A DNA stretch of 64,000 nucleotides from Amorphophallus konjac (taxonomy: Eukaryota; Streptophyta; Magnoliopsida; Alismatales; Araceae): assembly GCA_022559845.1 (NCBI GenBank), contig CM040118.1:263895519-263959518 (forward strand), written 5' to 3'. Numbering within the stretch: position 1 is the first letter of the stretch; every line of letters starts with the position of its first letter. Shown here one piece after another: positions 41,954 through 54,485 of this stretch. The position numbers and the translations under genes are program-made. The notes beneath the pieces are model-generated. The model ran no database searches and was not told the origin of the DNA. It saw only the letters and a program-made list of their open reading frames with translations.

Positions 41954-43426
41954 TATTTTACTATAAAACTGATTTTTCCCTGTTTTTGTTAACCGATGAT
42001 TTCATATGTTATATAATATATATATCGGCACTATTCTCCACTCCGTGAGTATAGTCCCACGCTTCACATTGTTTCATCGATCACACTCAACTCTCATTGA
42101 CATACAAGCTCTCCATTGGACATTCCGTTCCTTTGGACTAGCGAGTTAGTCATAGAGACCTCCGTAAGACTCCTCGTAGCCTTGGATTCCCTCAAGGCCG
42201 ACTGAGCTGGTTGTACCCTAAAAACCCATTACACGATCCTTGCCATGTCAATCTAAATAAACATGGTATACCGGCCCTTATGATTATACAAAGAGTATAT
42301 CATAAGAAATTCTTAATGGGATGATGATATCATGCCATATCATGTCGTTCTTGTAAACCTCAATTCTATGATAAGAATGAGGGTATCTTGCTTGATCTAA
42401 TGTTTATGTGGACCTCAATTCTATATAAAGAATGTCCATATTGATTTGTCATGGGACCTAAGTTAAGGGAACCATATTCTACCTAGTTTTATTGATATCG
42501 TGATTTTACCGTTATTATCGCCAATCTATGTCCTTTGTCATATTTTTGGACTCTATTCTGTCAAAGTTGTCATACATGTCTACAAGCTTGAATATTGAAA
42601 CTCTATATTGGCTATATAAACAAGAGTGGATGTCAAAAATACATGATAAATGCCTGTGCATATAGGGCCCGATCTGGTCCTGGGAGGAGCACCCGAAAGT
42701 ACTTGTGCCCATGGGAGTTAAAATGATAAGGTATCTGGCATTATACCGAGTACTTGACTTGCTTGATTGGACATTCCACACACATCTTGTACTTGAATCG
42801 TACTTGACTTTACATGAAATGCGTGGCCCGAAAAAGGGTAATTTACTTGCTTGATACATGATAGCCAAAGTTCTTGACATGACTTGTTAAACGTGCTTGC
42901 TTGAATACCTTGAATACACTTGTCATCTTGTTGGAAGTTCATGATTAAGTTCATCTTATTTCTTGATATTACATTCTCTCTATCTTGTCGTTTTATGCGA
43001 GCATGCATAGCTTTATTGCATTCATGAAAGATGTAATTACTTAAACCCCTTGCTAGTACTTGAGATATAATTTCTTACTGAGCGTTCGCTCATTCCGTTT
43101 GTCCCTTTGTACTTTTCAGGTAAGTCCGACGACGATGGAAGTCAATCGGATGGGAATGTTCAAGAGTGAAAGTGATAGAGCTGCTCAAGTGTCGTCTAGT
43201 CTTTCCTATAGTTTCTTGAGTCAAATATGTATTCTTTTCCTTTTTATTAAACAGAGTATTGGATTTGTAATAGTCTATCCATTATGAAATAAAGGATTGG
43301 GTTATCTTGCTATTTTGCGCATCTCTGTCTTTGCGTCGAATACACGACCACTCTGATTGATATGATTGATATAGACACGTCGCGCATCTCCGGGTATCTT
43401 CCGCGCTCGGGGCGTGACAGTCTTTG

Positions 43427-43439
43427 TGGTATCAGAGCC
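43427..43439 (+). promoter_or_regulatory. Primer-binding site of the Tekay element
   Basis: TGGTATCAGAGCC, complementary to the initiator Met-tRNA 3' end, lies seven bases after the 5' LTR. Confidence 0.92.
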
Positions 43440-43592
43440 TAAGGTATTCAATTCCTAGGAAAAACCCAAGTCCAAGGATAAGTTGAACCTTTAAACCAGT
43501 GAGATTGGGTAGAACCAAGGGTTAGATTTAACATAGTATACGAGTCTTTAAATACGATCACGTACTAATATAGTTATTGTAATTGTAGGATA

Positions 43593-44684
43593 ATGGCTGC
43601 CGAACGAGCTCAATGGCGCAACATGCAGCGTACCCTTCAAGGGATGACCCAAGTGCTACAACAGGTAGCACAAGGTGGTGCTCCACGAGCTGGAAGCTTA
43701 CACCAAGCCTTTAAGAATATGAATCCCCCGAAGTTTATGGGATCGACTGATCCGGACGATGCCGAGCATTGGGTTCGGGAAACCGAACGCATATTCTGTG
43801 TCATGCAATGCACGGACCAGGACAAAGTGCTATTAGCTACATTCCAGTTAGAGAAAGATGCTAGATGCTGGTGGGAGTCTATTGAAGCAACCATCGATCC
43901 TACTCAAGTAACATGGGAAGAATTCGTGGAATACTTCAATGCTAAATATTTCTCGGACCGAGTCCAAGAAAAGAAGGCTACCGAATTCGCTGCATTAAAG
44001 CAACGATCCTTATCATTAGCAGATTATGAAGCTCAGTTCTCCATGTTATCTAGATATGCTAAGCATCTTATTAGCACGGAGAAGATGAAAGCCCGTAGAT
44101 TTCTTAATGGGCTTAGGCCCCACTATATTACTCAATTGGCGCCTATGGACATCCAAATTTATTCTGAAATAGTGCGCCGAGCTCAATTACTTGAAGATGC
44201 CACGGAACTATCTGATAGGATCCGTGGAAAAGACAAGAAGGAACAAGTCACGGGTTCGGGTTCTTTCAAACCCAACTTTAAGAAGAGGCCCAATAATGGA
44301 GGTTCTTCCTCTTAAGATCAGAAATTCAAGAAGACCAAGCCTTTCTCTATCACCACTACCCCTTCGAATACAGTCTGCAAGCATTGTGACAAGGCTGGTC
44401 ACAAGACGGAAGAATGCTGGAGAAAATTAGGAGCTTGTCTCCATTGTGGAAGCCGTGAGCATCGGATTCTCGAGTGTCCATTAATGAACGACCAAGCCGG
44501 CGATGGTAAACGCCCGGTGACAAAGAATGCTCGTCTTCATGCAATACAGGAGACCGAACCTGAAGAAGAAGGCGGATTAGTGGAAGGTACATTGAAAATT
44601 TGTTCCAAATATACACATGTCTTATTTGATACGGGTGCATCGCATTCTATTGTTTCTAAGAAGTTTGCTGACCGTTACCTCTAG
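43593..44684 (+). pseudogene. gag: gag and protease of the Tekay element
   Basis: It starts MAAERAQWRN. The gag core includes PPKFMGSTDPDDAEHWV, WWESIEATID, ADYEAQFSMLSRYA and RFLNGLRPHY. Two adjacent zinc knuckles (CKHCDKAGHKTEEC and CLHCGSREHRILEC) lie near 44377-44470, then an aspartic protease with FDTGASHSIV (about 44625). A TAA at 44313-44315 and a TAG at 44682-44684 interrupt it. The second stop reflects a one-base frameshift near 44680, after which pol continues in another frame. Confidence 0.93.
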
Positions 44685-44695
44685 AACCGGAATGG

Positions 44696-47600
44696 ATGAA
44701 AATAGTGTTGTCTACTCCTCTCGGAAACGAGACGGATATCACGCATCATTACCAAAACTGTGAGGTATTGGTTCGAGAAAAGAATTTTCCTATTGATCTT
44801 ATCTATTTAGATCTAAAAGAATATGATGTTATACTAGGAGCAGATTGGTTATCTAAGTACCAGGCAACGGTTGATTGCTGTAATAGCAAGATCATTTTCA
44901 AAGAATTTCCAGAACTGACTTATACTAGTCCTAAGAGTCGAAGCAAATCCCCTCTTATTTCGGCTCTTCGAGCAAGCAAGCTCGTCAGGAAGGGATGTGT
45001 ATCCTTCCTTGCTTTTGTCACTGTTAAAGAAGCTAAGAAAACCAAGATAGAAGACGTTCAGGTAGTGCGAGAATTCCCAGACGTATTTCCAGAAGATTTG
45101 CCGGGATTACCCCCTCAAAGAGAAGTGGCCTTCACCATTGACTTAGTCCCTGGTGCTGGTCCTGTTTCAAAGGCACCATATAGAATGTCCCCTGCTGAAC
45201 TCAAGGAGTTGAAGGAGCAGTTGATGGAACTAATCCAAAAAGGGTTTATTAGACCAAGTACTTCCCCGTGGGGAGCACCAGTCTTATTTGTAAAGAAGAA
45301 GGATGGATCCATGAGATTGTGTATCGACTATCGACAGTTGAATCATCTTACTATCAAGAACAAGTATCCACTGCCGAGAATCGATGAATTATTTGATCAG
45401 ATTTCAGGATCCAAATATTTTTCCAAGATTGATCTCAGGTCGGGATATCATCAGTTAAGAATCAAGGATGATGACATTCACAAGACCGCATTCAGAAGCA
45501 GGTATGGCCATTACGAATTTGTTGTTATGCCTTTTGGACTAACAAATGCCCCTGCTGCCTTTATGCAGTTAATGAATAGCATATTCAGGCCTTACTTGGA
45601 TCAATTCATAGTAGTCTTCATTGATGATATATTGATATATTCTAAGACTAAGGAAGAACATGAAGAGCATTTGAGGATTGCATTGCAAGTCTTGAGGACA
45701 AATCAATTATATGCTAAACTCAGCAAATGCGAGTTCTGGCTTGAAGAAGTGGCTTTTCTTAGGCATGTCATATCCAAGGACGGTTTATCTGTAGATCCGT
45801 CAAAGGTTGAAGCTGTAAGAAACTGGGAAAGACCCACTAATGCAAGCGAGATCAGAAGTTTCTTAGGTCTTGCAGGCTATTATCGGCGATTCATCAAAGA
45901 TTTCTCTAAGATCGCCGTGCCCCTTACAAGGTTAACTCGTAAGGAGATCCGATATGAATGGAGTGAGGAATGTGAAAGAAGTTTCCAAACTCTTAAGGAT
46001 CATCTCACTACAGCTCCGGTGTTAGCTCTACCAATAGAAGGAGAGAAATTCGAGGTCTACACTGATGCTTCTGGCATTGGCCTCGGATGTGTCCTAATGC
46101 AACAAGGAAAGGTCATAGCATACTCTTCACGTCAACTGAAGAAGCATGAGGAGAATTACCCCGTCCATGACTTAGAACTGGCCGCGGTAGTATTTGCCCT
46201 AAAGATATGGAGACACTATCTCTATGGAGTACAGTTCACTGTCTACTCCGATCACAAGAGTCTCAAATATCTATTCTCACAAAAGGAGCTAAACATGAGA
46301 CAAAGACGCTAGCTAGAATATCTCAAGGACTTCGACTTCAATATACAATACCATCCCGGAAAGGGTAATTATGTTGCTGATGCCCTTAGTCGAAAGCCGA
46401 GAGCAATGATAGCCAATTGTATGATACAAGAATGGAGGTTACTTGAACAATTCTCCGAGCTCAATATAAGCTTGGACACGGAATCCAAATTTGTTACATT
46501 ATCTCATGTAAGCATACAGTCAGATTTATTATCTGAGATACAAGCACTTCAGGGTGATGATCCTATATTAGTGGAAATCAAGGGCAGATTAGAAGGATAA
46601 TCTGATTTTCAACTAACTTCTGATGGAAGATTATTATTCAAAGGTAGAACTTGTATACCTGATTGTCTGGAATTAAAGAAGAAGATCTTAGATGAAGCTC
46701 ACCGATCAAGGTACACTATTCATCCTGGATCAACTAAAATGTACCAAGATGTAAAGAGGAACTTTTGGTGGCCCAATATGAAAAGAGAAATAGCGGACTA
46801 TGTATCACGCTGTCTTACATGCCAACAGGTCAAGGCGGAACACCAAAAGCCTGCTGGAAAACTACACCCTCTAGATATTCCTAAGTGGAAGTGGGAGGAT
46901 ATTGGTATGGACTTCATCATGGGTTTGTCTAAATCTAAAGGAGGACATGATGGAATCTGGGTTATCATTGACCGATTAACTAAATCGGCGCATTTCTTGC
47001 CAATAAAAAGCCGATGGTCAATTGATGAGCTAGCTGCACTGTACATCAAGGAAATAGTCAGGATACATGGAATTCCTGTCTCAATCGTGTCTGACAGAGA
47101 TCCCCGTTTTACTTCTCATTTTTGGAAGGGATTACAACATTCGTTAGGAACAAGGCTCAACTTTAGTACTGCTTTCCACCCACAAACGGATGGTCAGACC
47201 GAGAGAACTAACCAGGTTGTTGAGGATATGCTTAGAGCATGCATCATTGACTTTGGAGGATGCTGGCACGATCATTTAGCACTAGTGGAATTTGCATATA
47301 ATAATAGCTACCAAGCTAGTATCCAAATGGCACCTTTTGAAGCTTTATACAGAAGGAGTTGCAGATCACCCATATGCTGGAACGAAGTTGGAGAAAAACA
47401 ACTGCTAGGTCCAGACATGGTAAGGGATACAACTGAGAAGATACAAGTAATCAGAGAAAGATTGCAAGTTGCTCAGACGAGACAAAAAGCTTATGCTGAT
47501 ACAAGAAGGAGAGATCTTGAATTCCAAATCGGAGATCATGTATTTCTCAAGATAGCGCCTGGACGTGGCATACGAAGATTTGGTGTTAAGGGCAAGCTTA

Positions 47601-47944
47601 CGCCAAGATTCATCGGACCATTTGAGGTACTTGAAAGAGTTGGCGAGGTTGCTTATCGCATCGCATTGCCTCCTCAATTGTCTGTGGTACAAAATGTATT
47701 TCACATATCCATGTTGAAGAAGTATGTGCACGATCCATCTCATATTATTGAACATAGGGATCTGGTGATCCAGAAAGATCTCACCTATGAACAGAAGCCT
47801 ATGAAGATCTTAGATCGAGAAATACGAGCTCTAAGGAATAAGGTTATTCCCATGCTCAAGGTGCAATGGAATAAGAATCCCGAACGCGAAGCGACATGGG
47901 AGACCGAGGAATCTATGAAGAAACGATTTCCCGAGTTATTCTAA
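44696..47944 (+). pseudogene. pol: pol of the Tekay element (RT-RH-INT-chromodomain)
   Basis: [42 protein letters not shown] and the FIDDILIYS active site (about 45615). RNase [12 protein letters not shown] and YSDHKSLKY (46055-46270). Integrase: zinc H-H-C-C region (46700-46830), catalytic MDFIMGL, SDRDPRFTS and TDGQTERTN (46910-47215). C-terminus: a GPFEVLERVG block, then a chromodomain-like end (WNKNPEREATWETEESM, about 47865-47940) before TAA. Stops at 46310-46312 (TAG, where Trp is conserved) and 46598-46600 (TAA) inactivate it. A chromodomain would direct integration to marked chromatin. Confidence 0.95.
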
Positions 47945-48007
47945 GAGGTATATACACTCTCCACGTGTATAATTATATATATTGAATTTGGGGACCAAAT
48001 TCTTTTT

Positions 48008-48020
48008 AAGTGGGGGAGAG
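48008..48020 (+). promoter_or_regulatory. Polypurine tract of the Tekay element
   Basis: AAGTGGGGGAGAG lies immediately before the 3' LTR. Confidence 0.9.
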
Positions 48021-51000
48021 TGTAGCAACCCTGATAAATGAATATTGAAATAAAATTAAAAACATACATATTACAGAAGTAATACAGATAAAATAAAACA
48101 AATTAAAGATAACGCCTCTGAGTAAGGCGTTAATTTAAAAAGAAACGCCTCTACATACGGCGCGACTAAAGAAAGGACGCCCACGAATGTGGTCGTCAAC
48201 TCTCACGCGACCAAATAGGTAAGTGAAAGAAACGCCCATATATTAGGCGTGTTTTAAAAACAAGGAACGCCCTTATACATGGCGTTTCTTAAGAAACGAC
48301 CTGAACTAGGTCGTTAATTAAAGAATCGACGCCCTGACCTAAGGCGTTAATTCAGTTCGTGACCCGTTCGAACCCAGAGCTTATCCAGGGAAAGATTAAC
48401 CTAATCTAGTAAGTGTCTATTAGAGTAAGGACTCTATTAGGGATATATTACCCTCAATCAAACACTACCTTTGTTAGGACTCTAAAATCCTATAAATATA
48501 CCCGATCGATCCAACCCTAAACCATTTGATCGATCTACTGCTACACGGTAAGTGAAGAACATACGTTCTTCTTATTTCTTTTGCCCTTCTGTTTACAGCC
48601 GCATGAAGAATATTGATTATTATTATTCTCCTTTAATGCAGGATAAGGATCTGGTGCTTAAGTAAAGAACAAGGTTATGTTCTTCATTATTTATCCTAGC
48701 TTCGGTTACATCTGTGAAGATTATTAACATCTTCATCTTCTTTCTTTTTCTCTTCCTCTACAGGTTCTGTAACGTGAAGAACAAGGTTCTTCATCATCTT
48801 CATCCAACATCTGCTGCATCTTTAATTCTTACAGACCCTTCACGGTTATCTCCAAATCAACCCTTTAAGGTAGGATTTTCTCAAGTCTCGTAGCCCAAAC
48901 TAAAAATAAATATAAGAAGCACCATGCATGATATATTTATACACTTTGCATGTAGTTTTAATACGTTTTCTGTAAATTTTTCAAGAAACGCCCTTGAATA
49001 GGGCGCTACTTTAAAAGAAACGACCATCACAGTGGTCGTTAATTAAAAGTATACGCCTTGTATACAGGCGTTAATTTCATGAACAATCGGATGTAATCAA
49101 TAATTGATCCTGTTTAAAATTCAATAAATATGAAATATCGATTCTAATATCTTGCATGACTCTACCTGTAAATTCCTGCTAATTTTCTTGTCATGATCAT
49201 GTCGCCTGTCTTGGAAATTTATTTGTTGAAATATTGTAAATTCCTTGAATTCACGACCTTGACAACGTCATTTTACACCTGTTAACGCCCCATCACAGGG
49301 CGTAAATTGAAAAGAAACGCCCCTTTCTAGGGCGCGTTTTCTGTAAATTCATGAACTATGTATATCCTGTAAAATAAAATTAAACAGTAACGCCCCTTTC
49401 CAGGGCGTGTTTTAAATAAATCCTGAAAATTATTTAAATAATGAGACGCCTGCTTATATAGTCGTCAACTCTGAAGAAACGCCCCTGTCCAGGGCGCGTT
49501 TTATATAAATTATTGAAATAATGAAATTCTGTAAAACGGAACATATGTAAACGCCCTTATATTAGGCGTTACTTACCTGACAAACGCCCCTGACTAGGGC
49601 GTGTTTTTCATGAATTAATAAAATTATTGAAAATTCTGTAAAATAGAAATATATAAACGCCCTTCTGTTAGGCGTTAATTACTTGAGAAACGACTTGACC
49701 TAAGTCGTTATTTTACTGTAAAACTGATTTTTCCCTATTTTTGTTAACCGATGATTTCATATGTTATATAATATATATATCGGCACTATTCTCCACTCCG
49801 TGAGTATAGTCCCACGCTTCACGTTGTTTCATCGATCACACTCAACTCTCATTGACATACAAGCTCTCCATTGGACATTCCGTTCCTTTGGACTAGCGAG
49901 TTAGTCATAGAGACCTCCGTAAGACTCCTCGTAGCCTTGGATTCCCTCAAGGCCGACTGAGCTGGTTGTACCCTAAAAACCCATTACACGATCCTTGCCA
50001 TGTCAATCTAAAGAAACATGGTATACCGGCCCTTATGATTATACAAAGAGTATATCATAAGAAATTATTAATGGGATGATGATATCATGTCATATCATGT
50101 CGTTCTTGTAAACCTCAATTCTATGATAAGAGTGAGGGTATCTTGCTTGATCTAATGTTTATGTGGACCTTAATTCTATATAAAGAATGTCCATATTGAT
50201 TTGTCATGGGACCTAAGTTAAGGGAACCATATTCTACCTAGTTTTATTGATATCGTGATTTTACCGTTATTATCGCCAATCTATGTCCTTTGTCAAATTT
50301 TTGGACTCTATTCTGTCAAAGTTGTCATACATGTCTACAAGCTTGAATATTGAAACTCTATATTGGCTATATAAACAAGAGTGGATGTCAAAAATACATG
50401 ATAAATGCCTGTGCATATAGGGCCCGATCTGGTCCTGGGAGGAGCACCCGAAAGTACTTGTGCCCATGGGAGTTAAAATGATAAGGTATTTGGCATTATA
50501 CCGAGTACTTGACTTGCTTGATTGGACATTCCACACACATCTTGTACTTGAATCGTACTTGACTTTACATGAAATGCGTGGCCCGAAAAAGGGTAATTTA
50601 CTTACTTGATACATTATAGCCAAAGTTCTTGACATGACTTGTTAAACGTGCTTGCTTGAATATCTTGAATACACTTGTCATCTTGTTGGAAGTTCATGAT
50701 TAAGTTCATCTTATTTCTTGATATTACATTCTCTCTATCTTATCATTTTATGCGAGCATGCATAGCTTTATTGCATTCATGAAAGATGTAATTACTTAAA
50801 CCCCTTGCTAGTACTTGAGATATAATTTCCTACTGAGCGTTCGCTCATTCCGTTTGTCCCTTTGTACTTTTCAGGTAAGTCCGACGACGATGGAAGTCAA
50901 TCGGATGGGAATGTTCAAGAGTGAAAGTGATAGAGATGCTCAAGTGTCGTCTAGTCATTCCTATAGTTTCTTGAGTCAAATATGTATTCTTTTCCTTTTT

Positions 51001-51174
51001 ATTAAACAGAGTATTGGATTTGTAATAGTCTATCCATTATGAAATAAAGGATTGGGTTATCTTGCTATTTTGCACATCTCTGTCTTTGCGTCGAATACAC
51101 GACCACTCTGATTGATATGATTGATATAGACACGTCGCGCATCTCCGGGTATCTTCCGCGCTCGGGGCGTGACA
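48021..51174 (+). mobile_element. 3' LTR of the Tekay element
   Basis: It has the same length as the 5' LTR. It carries the same twenty short inverted repeats at 48112-48347 and 48988-49708. It is followed by TTAAT. Confidence 0.95.
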
Positions 51175-52490
51175 TTAATGCTCAGTGAGCTCCACACTTT
51201 TCACCAACTTCATAACCGAGCTCAGATAGTTCATGCCTAGGTAAGGGATTCCACCTTACCTCCTTTCTTTGAGCCTCGCACCAAGAATAGGAAGACCCCA
51301 GCCGTCCCCACCACCGAAGGCGTCACGGTAAATGAGCAAGTCAATGCGATTGGCCAACCTTTCAGGTCTAACAATCGCCAAGTCTCCCATCCTACTCAGG
51401 CTAGTGCAAACCAGGGGCAAGGCAATCCCAAGCCTTATGCCAATGTCCCTCCAACTCAAAGCTACAATCGCACTGGGCCAAAAAGGGCTTCTTATCCTCC
51501 GTTGCCTGAAACTTTGGGTGACATTTTCTTTGCCCTTATGTCCTCCGAATCCATTCAGCTTCCCCCTCAGCGGGATCGGGTCCATCCCATGCTGATACCT
51601 CCAGGTATTGTCCTTATCACCACACTCCCGGGCATGATATATTCAATTGCTTCCAATTCCGGGACTGGGTGTATGATATGAATGACGAGGGGAGGATTAA
51701 CTGGGCCGATGTGAAGCTGGCCATTGCCAACCTCAAGAAGCCTAATCGGGACCTCGGAATTGTGCAAAACCCATTGCCAGCTCATCAATCAACTAAAGAT
51801 CCCTCGAGTTCGAGGCAAAATGACCAGGTGAATACGGTAATTGGAATGTAGCCACGAGTGCTCAAGAGGACACAGATGTGGGGCGTCGAAGGGTTCCCAA
51901 GATGGTTTGGGAAATTAGAAGTGGAGGCGAATGAACCATGGACGGATATCAACATGTTCACCCAATCCCAATTTCCAAACGCTACCCAAAAACCACTCAC
52001 CTTGATCAACCCTCCTCAGGCAGTGGGTCAAGAACCTCATGTCTTTTCAAAAGTTCAGTCAGTGCAGGAGCACCCTTTGGTCCTCCTTAAGCCACCTCAA
52101 TCAAAATCAATCGCTTCTCCTTCTCCTGTCAACCTTGGAGCCGATTCGGCTTCCCTTTCGTACATCTTCGGATCTCCAGCTCCCTTGCAGCTAATCCGCC
52201 CAAAACCTTTGGAGTCAGGTGACCCGAAAGAGGCATCGGTGAATGTCACTCTCCGCAACCGCATCATTCCCCCATCCCAAAGGTAGTCCCAGCCTGAGGA
52301 AGGGGTTAATTCTCAAGGTCCCCCTGTGGAATATGACATTCTCCAACACCTAAACAGGACCCCTGCCAAGGTTTCCATCCTGGAGCTCATTAGGAAGTCT
52401 CCATCACACCAAGCCACTCTGTTGCAATTCCTTCAAAAGATCATGGTTAATTAAGACCTTCCGACAAGTGGTGTGACCGAGGCCATCATG
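51175..52490 (+). pseudogene. gag: Tat/Ogre-type gypsy gag, 3' part
   Basis: The frame continues the gag broken at 40265 (LSELHTFHQLHNRAQIVHA). A stop lies at about 51237 and a frameshift near 51604. It then carries a Tat-type zinc motif (CPYHHTPGHDIFNC) and DWVYDMNDEGRINWADVK, then YDILQHLNRTPAKVSILELI. In complete Tat elements this last block precedes the protease. The sequence ends at about 52490, where minus-oriented sequence of another element begins. Confidence 0.75.
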
Positions 52491-52494
52491 GCCC

Positions 52495-54447
52495 TTACAT
52501 GTAGCATCTCTTGGACTCTCTCTGATCTCCCCGGACCTCCCCTACCCCTCGAGGGGTGGGGAATTTGAGCTTCTGATGGTAGGAGGAGGGGATGCCGCGA
52601 AGCGTGCCAATAATCCCTCGCCCGATGATAGCGTTATACCCGGTCATCGCGCGAACAACTGTGAAATCGGCGAGGAAGGTTACTTCTCTTGGCACGGTCC
52701 CGAACGTGATCGGGAGTGAGATGAGTCCTTCCGGACGGACGGTGGTGCCGGAGAACCCGTACAGTGGTGTATGTATAGGCGCGAGCTGAGATACGTCAAT
52801 ACCCATAAGCACGAGACAGTCGTACGTGATAACATCCGATCCACTTCCATTATCTACTAATATACGACGCACGGTACATTGGTTTATGGTGGCTGAGACC
52901 ACGAGTGCATCGGATTGAGGAGTAGTTACACCTTCTAGGTCATCTTCTGAGAAGACGATAGGATCTCTCGGATGGACTGGGGTGGTAGCTCCTGGTTGAG
53001 TGTCTTTGCTCCGCTCCACGGCGTGGACAGCCGAGGTGTATCGCCACCTCCTGCTCGCGCTATCTCCCCCCGCGGCCGGCCCCCTAGAGATCATCATGAT
53101 CTCCTTTTCGTTGGGTCGGTTGTCGATTGGTGGGGGAGTCTTCTATCGCCTTTCCGTGGCTTTGGCGAGGAACTTATCGAGGAGTCCTTTGCAGACCAAC
53201 TCCTCGATGGCATCCCTTAGGTTGATGCAATCGGCGGTGTCATGGCCATGGTCGCCGTGGTAGTGACAATACTTCTTCTTGCTCCTCGAACTCGGGTCTG
53301 ACTTCATCCGGGGAGGCCATTTGAAGAACGGCTCCTCGCGGATCTCCATCAGAATCTGGTCGGGTGGGGCTGTCAGGGGTGTGTAGTTGCGGTAGTTCCC
53401 CCTTTCTCTTTCGGGGCGATCACGGCGATCTCTGTTGCGTTGCTCCCTCTTGCTCTGCTCCTCTCACGGTCAGTCGGCGGACCTCTTCCAGTCGGGCCGG
53501 TCGGTCCCGATCGCATGGCGTAGGGTCGCGGTGTTCTCCTCGCAACGCGCGTGCTTCCGTGCGAGGGTGAGGAGATCAGGAAGGGTCGTGGGGGCCTCCA
53601 CTCTGAGTGCCCGTCGGAGGATGTGGTCTCGCGTCCCTTGGGTCAGCGTAGTGGTCGCGATGCCGACATCGAGGTGCGGGATGTAGAGGGCCACCGTGCG
53701 AAAGCAGGAGACGAAGTCCTACAGCGTTTCTTATTTTCCCTGCCTTAGAGCGAGCAGGGTTACTACTGACTTGGCCACCTTTCGGCAGTCGATGAAGTTC
53801 TCCTTGAATAGCTTCTTGAGCTGTTGAAAGGAGGAGATAGTCCCGGCTGGCAAGGACTCGAACCAGGCGAGGGCATTCTCCCGGAGGGTCGTGACGAATG
53901 GCAGGCACTTCGCAGTATCCGAGGCCAGATGAAACACCTGGTGGGATTCGAAGCTGTGCATGTGGTCGGCCGGGTCAGTGGTACCGTCGTAGGAGGTGAA
54001 CGACGGCAACTGGAGCTTTGGCGGGATGGGGGCTTCCATGATCTCCCTAGAGAAGGGAGCGTGGAAGTCCAGGTTGTCGTCGATTAGGCCACTATTCTTG
54101 GCGGCCAGGAGGACATCGTCCAGATAGCGGACCTTGTCCTCTATCTCATCGAAGCACTGGAGCCGGCGATCCATCTCTGGGTTGGAGTGTAGTGGGCTGC
54201 GTACCCTCGGCGGGGGTTGACTGCGCGATTCTCCCCAGTTTGGCCTCCATCGTCCTACCGCTGGTTCCGCAGTTCCTAGCAGAACTCTGTCAGGGCTCGG
54301 ATCTTTTGGCGGATCTAGATCACCTAGGGTGACCTCGCGTCGGGGGTGGGTGGAAGAAGCTTCCTGCGACCCCCGGCGAGAGTTAGGTCCCTGATAGGAA
54401 CCGTGCCCCCGGTTGCAAGCGTTGCGGAGGCTTCCACAGGGTGCCAT
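52495..54447 (-). pseudogene. gag: Second Tat-type element: gag and protease, minus strand
   Basis: One continuous minus frame starts MAPCGSLRNACNRG (54447). Gag core: PSFTSYDGTTDPADHM, PAGTISSFQQLKKLFKENF and FVSCFRTVAL. Zinc motif CHYHGDHGHDTADC near 53255. Aspartic protease VDNGSGSDVITYD near 52845, then YNAIIGRGIIGTLRGIPSSY and GVGEVRGDQ. Its many nonsense codons (near 53731, 53719, 53470, 53464 and 53143) are each one C-to-T change from Gln or Arg codons. RT and integrase are missing; it ends at about 52495 against the plus-strand Tat gag. Confidence 0.85.
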
Positions 54448-54462
54448 AGCCTTTTGCTCGGG

Positions 54463-54483
54463 TTCCCGCAGACGGTGCCAAGA
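54463..54483 (-). promoter_or_regulatory. Primer-binding site of the minus Tat element
   Basis: On the minus strand TGGCACCGTCTGCGGGAACC lies a few bases after the LTR end at 54486. It resembles the TGGCGCCGT-type sites of Tat elements. Confidence 0.65.
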
Positions 54484-54485
54484 AG

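Larger units (their letters stand above)
40266..43419 (+). mobile_element. 5' LTR of the Tekay element
   Basis: It runs from TGTAGCAACCCTG to GGGCGTGACA. It contains twenty short ACGNC...GNCGT inverted repeats in two blocks, a TATA box at 40734-40745 and GAAGAACA-rich words after it. Confidence 0.95.
40266..51174 (+). mobile_element. Nearly complete Tekay/Del chromovirus
   Basis: The element is 10.9 kb with two 3154-bp LTRs (40266-43419 and 48021-51174), a Met-tRNA PBS, gag, protease, RT, RNase H, integrase and a C-terminal chromodomain, then a polypurine tract. The target duplication is a perfect TTAAT. The LTRs differ by roughly 1 per cent by eye, so it is young. The domain order and chromodomain place it among chromoviruses of Tekay/Del type. 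It is broken by three or four stops and one frameshift. Confidence 0.93.
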
